Origin: Allobosea sp039673065
GTDB taxonomy: Bacteria > Pseudomonadota > Alphaproteobacteria > Rhizobiales > Beijerinckiaceae
NCBI RefSeq assembly: GCF_039673065.1
Contig: NZ_JBDJKW010000011.1
Coordinates: 62,001-126,000, forward strand
DNA: 64,000 nucleotides
Direction: 5' to 3'
Below are positions 28,507-36,646 of the stretch, one piece after another. The notes beneath the pieces were generated by a model that did not search any database, was not told the DNA's origin, and was given only the letters and a program-made list of their open reading frames with translations. The position numbers were made by a program, and so were the translations under genes. The first letter of the stretch is position 1; every line of letters starts with the position of its first letter.

Positions 28507-30402
28507 ATGTGTGGCCTGTACGCGTCCGTGGGCTTCGAGCCTGATCCGGCGCGCATCGATATCATTGCCCATCGCGGGCCCGACGGGCGCGGCTGGGAGG
28601 TCTATGGCAGCGGCGCCGGGCCGGTGGCGCTCGGGCATCGCCGGCTCGCGATCATCGACGTTTCGGATGCCGGGCTGCAGCCGATGAGCGATGCGTCGGG
28701 GCGGTACCATCTGATCTTCAACGGCGAGATCTACAACTATATCGAGCTGCGCGAGGAGATGCGGGCGCGGGGCGAGGTCTTCGTCAGCGAGTCCGACTCC
28801 GAAGTGCTGCTGCGGGCCTATATGTTGTGGGGCGAGGAGGCACTGCCGCGCCTGCGCGGCATGTTCGCCTTCCTGATCTGGGACGAGCGCGAGAAGACGC
28901 TGTTCGCGGCGCGCGACCGTTACGGGATCAAGCCGCTCTATCTGTTCTCGACGCCGCGGGGCGTCGCCTTCGCCTCCGAGATCAAGCAGCTGCTCGGCCT
29001 GCCGGGGTTGAGCGGCCGGATGAACATCGCCCGGGTGCACGATTTCCTCGCCTCAGGCATGTCGGACCATACCGCCGAGACGATGTATGACGGCGTCATG
29101 CAGCTGCGGGGCGGCGAGTGCGCCACCGTCAAGGCCGGCAGCCCGGTGCTGCAGATCGCGATCCGGCGCTGGTATCCGGCGACCGCCGGCGAGCTGCATA
29201 TCTCCGAGGAGGAGGCCGCGGAGCGCTTCCGCGCGCTGCTGACCGACTCGGTGCGGCTTCATCTGCGTTCCGACGTACCCGTCGGATCCTGCCTGTCGGG
29301 CGGACTCGATTCCTCGGCGATCGTCTGCCTGATGGCCGGAATGATGGGGTCGGGCGAGGGCGGCGCCAAGGTCAACACGATCTCGGCCTGCTATGCCGAG
29401 AAGAGCGTCGACGAGAAGCCGTTCATGGACGCGGTCGTGGCGCATGCGCACACGCAGCCGCACTTCATCTTTCCCAAGGCGGAGGATGTGTTCCAGCGCG
29501 CCTCCGACATCACCTGGCATCAGGACGAGCCGTTCGGCTCGACCTCGATCTTCGCGCAATGGTGCGTCTTCGAAGAGGCCCGCCGGGCCGGCGTCAAGGT
29601 GATGCTGGACGGGCAGGGGGCCGACGAGCAGCTCGCCGGTTATCACGGCGGCTTCGCCTTTCGTGTCGCCGGCCTGCTGCGTAACGGCAAGGTCAATACC
29701 GCGGTCGCGACATTGCTTGCCCGCAAGCGCGAGCTTGGGACGCCGCTGCTTGGGCAACTATCGATGGCGGCGATTGCGCTCATGCCGGAATTCGCTACAG
29801 CGCGCTTGCGCACTGCTTATCAGCGAGTGCAGCAGCGCGGCTGGCTGGATACGGCCGTGATACGCAAAGACGGAAACCCGGTGACCGCCAGTCAGGAAGG
29901 GCGACGACGCACCGGTCTTGATCCGATTGTCGATATCCGCTCTCTATGTCTGGGACTGACATACGCTACCAACCTGCCGATGCTATTACATTGGGAGGAT
30001 CGCAATTCGATGGCGCATTCGATCGAGGCGCGCGTGCCGTTTCTCGATCACCCTCTGGTCGAGTTCTCCCTTGCACTAGGCAACGATCATAAGATTGAGG
30101 GGGCAAGCACGAAAACGGTGCTGCGTCGGGCGATGAAAGGGATCATGCCTGATGTCGTCATCGATCGCCGGGATAAGCTCGGTTTCGCGACGCCGGAGCA
30201 GGCATGGTTCCGCGGCCCGCTCAAGAACGTGGCAAGGGAAGGTGTCGAGAATACGCTGTCGCTCTATCCGGATCTGCTTAATGCGGATGCGGTTCGCACG
30301 AATACGGCACGTATGCTGGAAGGGCGGACGCCCCTGGATTTCTCGCTGTGGAGAATCATCAATCTCGGTATCTGGGGCCGACGGTTCGGTGTGAACCTTT
30401 GA
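28507..30402 (+). CDS. asnB: Asparagine synthase (glutamine-hydrolysing)-like amidotransferase, first copy
   Basis: Class II glutamine amidotransferase of 631 residues. The ATG at 28507 is required so that Cys2 (MCGLYASVG) can be the glutaminase nucleophile; an ATG nine bases upstream would bury it. Glutamine-site residues lie in GHRRLAIIDVS, FNGEIYNYIE and SDSEVLLRAY. The synthetase domain has SGGLDSSAIVCLMAG (PP-loop) and LDGQGADEQLAGYHGGF. Being followed by three SDRs, it probably amidates a uronic acid carboxylate to a uronamide, as proposed for WbmE of Bordetella, rather than making free asparagine. Base composition drops in the C-terminal third (from about 29.75 kb). Confidence 0.88.
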   Translation: MCGLYASVGFEPDPARIDIIAHRGPDGRGWEVYGSGAGPVALGHRRLAIIDVSDAGLQPMSDASGRYHLIFNGEIYNYIELREEMRARGEVFVSESDSEVLLRAYMLWGEEALPRLRGMFAFLIWDEREKTLFAARDRYGIKPLYLFSTPRGVAFASEIKQLLGLPGLSGRMNIARVHDFLASGMSDHTAETMYDGVMQLRGGECATVKAGSPVLQIAIRRWYPATAGELHISEEEAAERFRALLTDSVRLHLRSDVPVGSCLSGGLDSSAIVCLMAGMMGSGEGGAKVNTISACYAEKSVDEKPFMDAVVAHAHTQPHFIFPKAEDVFQRASDITWHQDEPFGSTSIFAQWCVFEEARRAGVKVMLDGQGADEQLAGYHGGFAFRVAGLLRNGKVNTAVATLLARKRELGTPLLGQLSMAAIALMPEFATARLRTAYQRVQQRGWLDTAVIRKDGNPVTASQEGRRRTGLDPIVDIRSLCLGLTYATNLPMLLHWEDRNSMAHSIEARVPFLDHPLVEFSLALGNDHKIEGASTKTVLRRAMKGIMPDVVIDRRDKLGFATPEQAWFRGPLKNVAREGVENTLSLYPDLLNADAVRTNTARMLEGRTPLDFSLWRIINLGIWGRRFGVNL

Positions 30403-30679
30403 GGCGTACGCGCATGACGGGGAGCGCGAGAAGTCGAGGATGGTGGCGTGCGGGGAGAGCATGCACGGTCTTGCCGTCCGCCCAGCCTGCTTGGCGGGCC
30501 AGGCCCTTACCGTCATGGGATGTCTGATCGGCCGATGATCTGATAGCGAGCCATTATGCTATTCAGCGGTCGCCGGGATGCGCTATGTCGCGAGAATAGA
30601 GCTGCTGCGGTTGCGCGACGAGGGCGCGCCGGAAGGGATTGCGGCTCAGTCAGACGCAAGCGATCACAGGAATCTCACG

Positions 30680-31639
30680 ATGAAGGTCTTCATTACCGGT
30701 GGTTCCGGGCAGGTCGGTTCGACGGCTGCGGACATGTTCCTGGCGCGCGGCGACACCGTGATGTCGCTCGACAACTTCGCGACCGGCCGCCGTGACAATC
30801 TGCTCGACCAGGAGCGCCTGACGCAGGTCGAGGGCTCGATCGCCGATTGGGCGCTGGTCGATCGCCTGTTCAGCGAGTTCAAGCCGGACGTCGTCGTTCA
30901 CACCGCGGCCTCCTACAAGGATCCCGAGGATTGGGAGACGGACGCGCTGGTTAATGCTGTGGGCGGCGCCAACATCGCCAAGGGCTGCAAGCTCCACAAG
31001 GTCGGGCGCCTGATCTATTTCCAGACCGCTCTGTGCTATGGCACCAAGCCGCTGCAGCAGCCGATCCAGCTCGATCACCCGATCAATCCGGTGAATTCGA
31101 GCTATGCCATCTCGAAGACTGCTGGCGAGAACTACGTCCAGTTCTCGGGCGTGGACTGGGTCACCTTCCGGCTCGCCAATGTGATCGGACCGCGCAACGT
31201 GTCCGGCCCGCTGCCGATCTTCTATGGCCGGCTCGCCGAGGGCAAGAAGTGCTTCGTCACACCCGCGCGCCGCGATTTTTGCTTCGCCGGTGACCTGGCG
31301 CGCGTGGTGCTCCAGGCGGCGGACGGCAGGGGCGGTGGCACCTACCACTTCTCCTCCGGCAAGGACGTGGCGATCAAGGAACTCTATGACGCCGTCGTCA
31401 AGGCGATGAAGCTCAACGACTATCCCGAGCCCGAGGTCAAGCCGCTGGGCCCGGACGACGCGCCCTCCATCCTGCTCGACCCGTCCCGCACCTTCGCCGA
31501 TTTCGGCGATGTGAGCTTCACCCCGCTCGAGGAGATCGCCAGGCTCTCCGTCGAGCGCTGGGAGAAGGAAGGCGTCGTCGGCGGCTATACGCATCTCAAG
31601 GAAGCCCGCGCCGACATCAAGACCGCGGCGAAGGCCTGA
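30680..31639 (+). CDS. NAD-dependent epimerase/dehydratase, SDR 1 of 3
   Basis: Extended SDR of 319 residues acting on nucleotide sugars. TGGSGQVGSTAADMFL (GxxGxxG near residue 8), SLDNFATGRRDNL (Asp for NAD), HTAASYKDP and a late SYAISK motif (Tyr-x3-Lys) are visible. The usual catalytic Ser/Thr region reads FQTALCYG. The ATG at 30680 follows CAGGAATCTCACG. It is closely related to the next gene (shared DNFATGxR, AASYKDPxDW and TALxYG). The asnB-SDR-SDR-SDR order recalls wbmE-F-G-H, which make and modify 2,3-diamino-uronic acids. The exact reaction (epimerase, dehydratase or dehydrogenase) is not assignable. Confidence 0.88.
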   Translation: MKVFITGGSGQVGSTAADMFLARGDTVMSLDNFATGRRDNLLDQERLTQVEGSIADWALVDRLFSEFKPDVVVHTAASYKDPEDWETDALVNAVGGANIAKGCKLHKVGRLIYFQTALCYGTKPLQQPIQLDHPINPVNSSYAISKTAGENYVQFSGVDWVTFRLANVIGPRNVSGPLPIFYGRLAEGKKCFVTPARRDFCFAGDLARVVLQAADGRGGGTYHFSSGKDVAIKELYDAVVKAMKLNDYPEPEVKPLGPDDAPSILLDPSRTFADFGDVSFTPLEEIARLSVERWEKEGVVGGYTHLKEARADIKTAAKA

Positions 31640-31643
31640 CACG

Positions 31644-32585
31644 ATGCGGGTCCTGATCACCGGCGGGGCGGGGTGCCTCGGCTCGAATCTCACCGAGCGC
31701 TATCTCGAAGCCGGGCACGAGGTCCTCGTGCTCGATAACTTCGCGACGGGCCATCGCGGCTCGCTGCCGGATGGCCATCCCGGCCTCGAGTTGGTCGAGG
31801 GCGACGTCGCCGACAAGGTTCTGGTGGATCGGCTCTTCGCCGCGTTCAAGCCAAGTCATGTCGTGCACTCTGCCGCCGCCTACAAGGATCCGGACGACTG
31901 GCTGGAGGATACCCGGACGAACGTCGCGGGCACGATCAACGTCGTCTCCGCCGCCAAGGCCGCAGGAGTGAAGCGCTTCGTCAACTTCCACACGGCGCTC
32001 GGCTATGGCCGGCCGGAAACGCTGCCGATCCCGGCAGACGCCCCTGCCCGCCCGTTCACTAGCTATGGCATCTCGAAGCAGGCCGGCGAGAACTACCTCG
32101 CCATGTCCGGCCTGCCCTTCGTGTCGTTGCGGCTCGCCAACGTCACCGGCCCGCGCCTGGCGATCGGCCCGATCCCGACCTTCTATACGCGTCTGAAAGC
32201 CGGCAAGGGCTGCTTCTGCTCAAAGACCGTGCGCGACTTCATCGATATGGATGATTTCTTCTCGGTGATGGATGCTGTCATGGCGGAGGATGCGCCGAGC
32301 GGCGTGTTCAACGTCTCGACCGGCACCGGACATACCATCAAGGAGATTTTCGACATCGTCGTCGACCATCTCGGCATCACGCTCGCCGAGCCGGTGCCCG
32401 AGGTCGAACCTGGCGCCGACGACGTGCCGGCCGTTGTGCTCGATCCCTCGCAGACGATGACGTGTTTTGGCTGGAAGCCGCGCTATGATTTCGAGCAGAC
32501 AATCCGGCGTATGCTCGCCTGGTACGATCGACACGGCGTCACCGCAATATACAGCCACCTGAAGGCGCCGCCCGCAAAAGGCTGA
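31644..32585 (+). CDS. NAD-dependent epimerase/dehydratase, SDR 2 of 3
   Basis: Extended SDR of 313 residues, a tandem paralogue of the previous gene (four-base gap). Cofactor motif TGGAGCLGSNLTERYL, Asp in VLDNFATGHRG, FHTALGYGRPE at the active site, SYGISK (Tyr/Lys pair) and a C-terminal substrate region are present. The gene likely acts on the same UDP-sugar in a consecutive or alternative step. Both genes have the same unusual AxYKDPxDW motif after strand 4, marking them as one subfamily. Confidence 0.88.
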   Translation: MRVLITGGAGCLGSNLTERYLEAGHEVLVLDNFATGHRGSLPDGHPGLELVEGDVADKVLVDRLFAAFKPSHVVHSAAAYKDPDDWLEDTRTNVAGTINVVSAAKAAGVKRFVNFHTALGYGRPETLPIPADAPARPFTSYGISKQAGENYLAMSGLPFVSLRLANVTGPRLAIGPIPTFYTRLKAGKGCFCSKTVRDFIDMDDFFSVMDAVMAEDAPSGVFNVSTGTGHTIKEIFDIVVDHLGITLAEPVPEVEPGADDVPAVVLDPSQTMTCFGWKPRYDFEQTIRRMLAWYDRHGVTAIYSHLKAPPAKG

Positions 32586-32637
32586 GCGCCGGTTCGCGCC
32601 ACTTACCCTGCACTCGATCGATGGAAACGACTTCACC

Positions 32638-33699
32638 ATGAGCGAGAGTTTCGCCAACAAGAATGTGCTCGTGGTCGGCGGTGCCGGCTTTGTGGGGTCC
32701 AATCTGGTCAAGCAGATCCTGCGCGAAAAGCCGCGCAAGCTGGCCATCGTCGATAACTTCCTCTCGGCCGATCCGGTCAATGTGTCTGACGACCCGGTCG
32801 TGAAACTCGTCTCAGGTCCGATCACGAGCGAGCGCATCCTGCGCGAGCTCGATGATGACCTCGACTATGCCTACCATCTCGCCTGTTTCCATGGGAACCA
32901 GTCATCGATCCACGATCCGCTGATGGATCACGAGAACAACACGCTGACCACGCTGAAGCTGTTCGAGCGGTTGAAGGACATCAAGACCCTGAAGAAGGTC
33001 GTTTATTCGGCCGCGGGGTGCGCGGTAGCGGCAAAGACCTTCGATGGTGCGACGGCTACCGGCGAGGATGCGCCGGTTTCCCTGTTCCACGATAGTCCGT
33101 ATTCGATCTCCAAGCTGATCGGCGAGATGTACGGCAACTATTATTTCACGCGGCATGGTCTGCCTTTCGTGAAGGCCCGCTTCCAGAACGTCTATGGCCC
33201 AGGCGAGATCCTGGGGGCAGGGCGCTGGCGTGGGACGCCGGCGACGGTCTGGCGCAATGTGACGCCGACCTTCGTCTGGAAGTCGCTGCACGGCGAGGCG
33301 CTGCCCGTCGAGAACGGCGGCATCGCGACGCGTGACTTCATCTTCGTCGAGGACATGGCGCGGGGCCTGATGGCCTGCGGTCTGAGAGGCGAGCCAGGAG
33401 AGATCTACAATCTCGGCTCAGGGGCCGAGGTCTCGATCCGCGAGCTGGCCGAGCGCATCAATGCGGCCACGGGTAGCGCGACGCCGATCGCGCTGACGCC
33501 CGCGCGCGACTGGGACAGGTCGGGCCAGCGTTTCGCCTCGACCGACAAGGCCCGCGAGAAGCTCGGCTTCGTCGCCGAGGTGCCCCACGAGGAAGGCATT
33601 CGGCGAACCGTCGAATGGACGAGGGCGAACAAGGACACCATCGTTCGCTGCATGCTGGGGCACGTGCACTTCCTCCCGGAGCTTAAGCGCTATGCCTGA
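32638..33699 (+). CDS. NAD-dependent epimerase/dehydratase, SDR 3 of 3
   Basis: Extended SDR of 353 residues, more distant from the preceding two. VVGGAGFVGSNLVKQIL (GGAGFVGS), AIVDNFLSAD, HLACFHGNQSSIHDP, YSAAGCAVAAKTFDG and YSISKLIGEMYGNYY (Tyr-x3-Lys) are visible. The segment RFQNVYGPGEILGAGRWRG is typical for UDP-sugar epimerases. The end overlaps the glycosyltransferase start by eight bases. Probable role: epimerisation or modification of a UDP-amino-uronic acid. Confidence 0.88.
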   Translation: MSESFANKNVLVVGGAGFVGSNLVKQILREKPRKLAIVDNFLSADPVNVSDDPVVKLVSGPITSERILRELDDDLDYAYHLACFHGNQSSIHDPLMDHENNTLTTLKLFERLKDIKTLKKVVYSAAGCAVAAKTFDGATATGEDAPVSLFHDSPYSISKLIGEMYGNYYFTRHGLPFVKARFQNVYGPGEILGAGRWRGTPATVWRNVTPTFVWKSLHGEALPVENGGIATRDFIFVEDMARGLMACGLRGEPGEIYNLGSGAEVSIRELAERINAATGSATPIALTPARDWDRSGQRFASTDKAREKLGFVAEVPHEEGIRRTVEWTRANKDTIVRCMLGHVHFLPELKRYA

Positions 33700-34999
33700 C
33701 ACCGGTAGAGCGTTCACGCGCGGAGCGGCCGCAGGAGGTCCGTGCGTCTGGATCATATCCTATACTCCGGCTTCGGACGAGCCGCGTCTGCTGCGGCAGG
33801 CCTGGAGCTATCGCGAGGCCGGCTGGAGTGTCGTCGTCGCGGGCTATGACGGCGCATCTCCGCGGCCGCCCGGCTGGAACTATCTGCGACTGGATAATAG
33901 CTGGTCCACCGGTGGCCGTGTGCAGCGTGCGGCGCTACGCGCCCAGCGTTCGTTCGGGCGTCTCCTCTATCGTGACCTACGGGGCATTCCGGGGCTCGCT
34001 CAATGGGGCGCGCGACTACATTGTCAGGGGCTGCCTAACTGGCGCCGGCACGGGCAGGAGATTTTGCAGACCGCGCGAGCCAATCCTGACCTGCGCCCGA
34101 ATCTCGTGATTGCCCATGACCCGCCCACCTGCGCGGCCGCAGTTGCATTGGCCGAGTGGGCAGACGCTGCCTGGATGATCGACGCCCATGAGTATGGCCG
34201 CGGTCAATATGCGCACGATCCTAGCTGGCTGGCGGACGGGCGCTGGCTTGCCACGGCGCTGCAGGACTATTATTTTGCGGCGGCCGACGCGGTGACTACC
34301 GTCTGTGACGGTATTGCCGACCTGCTCAATGTTGAGCAGGTCCTGCGTCGCCCAGTCACGGTGATCCGTTCGGTTCCCTTCGCGCAGCCGCAGAAGTTCC
34401 GACCGTGCGGCGAGCGCATAATGGTACTCTACCATGGTATCGTGTCAGAGGATCGCGGGCTGGAGGAGGCCGTGCGTTCACTGCCGATGTGGCGGCCAGA
34501 GTTTTCCCTGCTCATCCGCGGAAATGGTGATCCGGCGGTTGCGCTCCGCCTGCGAGAGCTGGCGCGGGATCTGGGCGTGGCCGACAGGCTCAGGCTCGAA
34601 CCGCCCGTGCCCTTCGGGGAAATCGTTCCGGCTGCCAATCGCGCGGATATCGGCTATTTCGTGCAGGGAAACTTCTCCCCGCAGAAGCGCTTCACGCTTC
34701 CGAACAAGTTCTTCGAATACGTGATGGCTGGACTTTGTCTATGCGTGGCGGATTTGCCGGAGATGGCTGCGCTCGTGCGGCGCCATGACCTCGGTACCCT
34801 GGTCGACAGTACCGATCCGTCGGCTATTGCCAAAGCCATCAATGGACTGACACCCGCGCGCATTGATGCCGCTAAGCAGGCGGCGATCCGGGCCTCTCAG
34901 GAGTTGACCTGGGAGCGCGAGCAGGAGCGACTGCTCCTCCTCGGCGAGACCATCCTAGCCGAGAGACGGAGCCGTATAGGTTCCACAGTCACCGGGTAA
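33692..34999 (+). CDS. Glycosyltransferase family 4-like, soluble
   Basis: GT-B glycosyltransferase of 435 residues with no membrane helix. Key motifs shared with other proteins of this locus are WIISYTPASDEPRLLRQAWS at the start, IDAHEYGRGQYAHDP, CDGIADLLN, VLYHGIVSEDRGLEEAV and LPNKFFEYVMAGLCLCV, whose Lys and Glu are the expected nucleotide-sugar ligands. All key residues are intact. It overlaps the upstream SDR by eight bases and converges on the HisF-like gene. It would transfer one sugar of the repeat unit; donor and acceptor are unknown. Confidence 0.88.
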   Translation: MPDTGRAFTRGAAAGGPCVWIISYTPASDEPRLLRQAWSYREAGWSVVVAGYDGASPRPPGWNYLRLDNSWSTGGRVQRAALRAQRSFGRLLYRDLRGIPGLAQWGARLHCQGLPNWRRHGQEILQTARANPDLRPNLVIAHDPPTCAAAVALAEWADAAWMIDAHEYGRGQYAHDPSWLADGRWLATALQDYYFAAADAVTTVCDGIADLLNVEQVLRRPVTVIRSVPFAQPQKFRPCGERIMVLYHGIVSEDRGLEEAVRSLPMWRPEFSLLIRGNGDPAVALRLRELARDLGVADRLRLEPPVPFGEIVPAANRADIGYFVQGNFSPQKRFTLPNKFFEYVMAGLCLCVADLPEMAALVRRHDLGTLVDSTDPSAIAKAINGLTPARIDAAKQAAIRASQELTWEREQERLLLLGETILAERRSRIGSTVTG

Positions 35000-35027
35000 G
35001 CTGGAACATAACTTGCCGGAACTCGCC

Positions 35028-35786
35028 CTAAGGCAAGCGCTGCTTGAGATCGCGGCGATCCGGATAGTTGATCAGTACGGCCCGGTGAACGCCTTTGTAG
35101 ATGAACAGGCTGCCGGCGGCGACGGCGGAAGCTCCTCCCTCGTTCACGGCGATGCCGAGATCGTCAAGCGAGCCCGCGCCGCCACAGGCAATGACGGGGA
35201 CCGAGCAGCGTGAGGAGACTGCCTTGATCAAGGCGGCGTCGTAACCTTTCATCACGCCATCGCGGTCGATGGCGTTAACGAGGATCTCTCCGACGCCGAG
35301 TTGGCCAAATTGGGCGATCTGATCCGGCAGGGACACGGAACGCTTCTTGGAACCGGAATGGGTGTAGAGCTCATAGCGGCCGAGAAGGGTCTTCTTGACG
35401 TCAAGGCAACCGACCACTGCCTGCGCTCCGTAAACGCGCGAGGTCTCTGCTAGAACGTCGGGATGGTCGAAGGCGGCGGTGTTGAAGATGACCTTCTCGA
35501 AGCCGAGCGACAGGATGCGCTGCACCTGCTCGAACGTGGTGATGCCGCCGCCATAGGCCATCGGCATGAAGGCTTCGCCCGCGATCTGCTCTAGCATGTC
35601 GAAATCAGGACCGCGACCGGCCGGGGTGGCCGAAATGTCTATGAATGCGAGCTCGTCGACCTCCTTCTCGTTGAATATGCGCACGCTATTGATCGGATCG
35701 CCGATATAGCGCGGGTCCTTGAACTTGACGGTTTTGTAGAGCCCGCTGTTGCGTAGCAGCAGAACGGGGATCACGCGCGTCTTCAT
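35028..35786 (-). CDS. hisF: HisF-like synthase/cyclase subunit dedicated to sugar amidation
   Basis: TIM-barrel protein of 252 residues, HisF length. The two phosphate-binding loops are recognisable (AYGGGITTFEQ; ACGGAGSLDD), and Asp129 matches the second catalytic Asp. The first catalytic Asp of true HisF (in PCLDV) is replaced: the N-terminus reads RVIPVLLLRN, putting Leu10 at that site. This fits the HisF2/WbuY group, which together with HisH2 delivers ammonia to a WbpG/PseA-type N-acetyl sugar amidotransferase rather than making histidine. HisH lies 51 bases upstream, and two WbpG-like genes are at 57.3 and 58.7 kb. Confidence 0.87.
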   Translation of the reverse strand: MKTRVIPVLLLRNSGLYKTVKFKDPRYIGDPINSVRIFNEKEVDELAFIDISATPAGRGPDFDMLEQIAGEAFMPMAYGGGITTFEQVQRILSLGFEKVIFNTAAFDHPDVLAETSRVYGAQAVVGCLDVKKTLLGRYELYTHSGSKKRSVSLPDQIAQFGQLGVGEILVNAIDRDGVMKGYDAALIKAVSSRCSVPVIACGGAGSLDDLGIAVNEGGASAVAAGSLFIYKGVHRAVLINYPDRRDLKQRLP

Positions 35787-35837
35787 CGGATTTCCTGACG
35801 GGGCTGTTCTGATGGCCGAATGAAGCGGAGGCGGGGC

Positions 35838-36446
35838 TTAAGAATCGGCAAAGGCCTTGAGTATCGCCAGCCCATGGCGCAGCGACTTCTCGGGATGGAA
35901 CTGGACACCGGTGATGTTGTCGCGGTTGACGGCGCAGGCATAGGGAAAGCCGTATTCGGCGACAGCCAGGACCCTCTCCTGGTCGGCAACGTCGAAATAG
36001 TAGGAATGGACGAAATAGAACCGGGACTCTTCGTCCAGCGACGCAAAAAGCGGGGACGGGCGGCGCGGTGTCACGGTGTTCCAGCCCATATTGGGCACGC
36101 GCAAGCCGGGGCGATCGGGGAAACGGCGGCACACCATGTCTATCCAGCCCAGCCCGCGGGCTCCTTCAGCTTCGTCGCTGGAATGGCCGAGCAATTGCGC
36201 GCCGACGCAGATGCCGAGCACCGGGCGCTTGGCCTCGAGGGCGAACCATTGCAGCGTGTCGTAGAACGGCGCTGCTCGCAACTCTGCCGCGCAATGGCCG
36301 AAGTTGCCGACGCCGGGCAGAACCAGCTTGGCCGCCTCGCGGATCTCGCCTGGATCGGAGGACAACCTGGCATCTGCGCCGGCCTTGCGCAGCATGCGCT
36401 CGACCGATTTCAGGTTGCCTACTCCGTAGTCGGCGATCACGATCAT
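35838..36446 (-). CDS. hisH: HisH-like glutamine amidotransferase subunit
   Basis: Class I glutaminase of 202 residues, standard HisH length. The triad is intact: Cys80 in LGICVGAQLLG, and His184 and Glu186 in GVQFHPEKS. The glycine-rich PGVGNFGH loop is present. It generates ammonia from glutamine and channels it through the HisF-like partner. Co-directional with hisF, and no other his genes are nearby, so it serves sugar amidine formation. Upstream gap of 200 bases holds a hairpin. Confidence 0.88.
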   Translation of the reverse strand: MIVIADYGVGNLKSVERMLRKAGADARLSSDPGEIREAAKLVLPGVGNFGHCAAELRAAPFYDTLQWFALEAKRPVLGICVGAQLLGHSSDEAEGARGLGWIDMVCRRFPDRPGLRVPNMGWNTVTPRRPSPLFASLDEESRFYFVHSYYFDVADQERVLAVAEYGFPYACAVNRDNITGVQFHPEKSLRHGLAILKAFADS

Positions 36447-36573
36447 CGCTTGTCTTCTCCCAGCGCGGGGAACGAGTACCCCGCGGGTTTTCCTAGCGCA
36501 TGACGCTGCATATCGCGAGATGATCGAGTCGGGTTCCGAGCCTGGCGCTGGCCGCAGGTGGCGCCGCCTGCTT

Positions 36574-36602
36574 GCCTGGCCCTCTCGGGACGAGAGGCAG
36601 GC
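36574..36602. repeat. Hairpin between cysNC and hisH
   Basis: CCTCTCG and CGAGAGG pair around GGA, extended by GCCTG/CAGGC with a two-base bulge. No T-tract on the minus strand, so termination of cysNC here is possible but unproven. Confidence 0.45.
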
Positions 36603-36646
36603 GGGCGACTTGGCGAACCGTGGTCATGATGGCATCAATATGCTGG

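Noticed and set aside
35028..36446. Histidine biosynthesis operon
   Set aside because: Only HisF- and HisH-like genes are present, the HisF-like protein lacks the first catalytic Asp, and the context is glycan synthesis.
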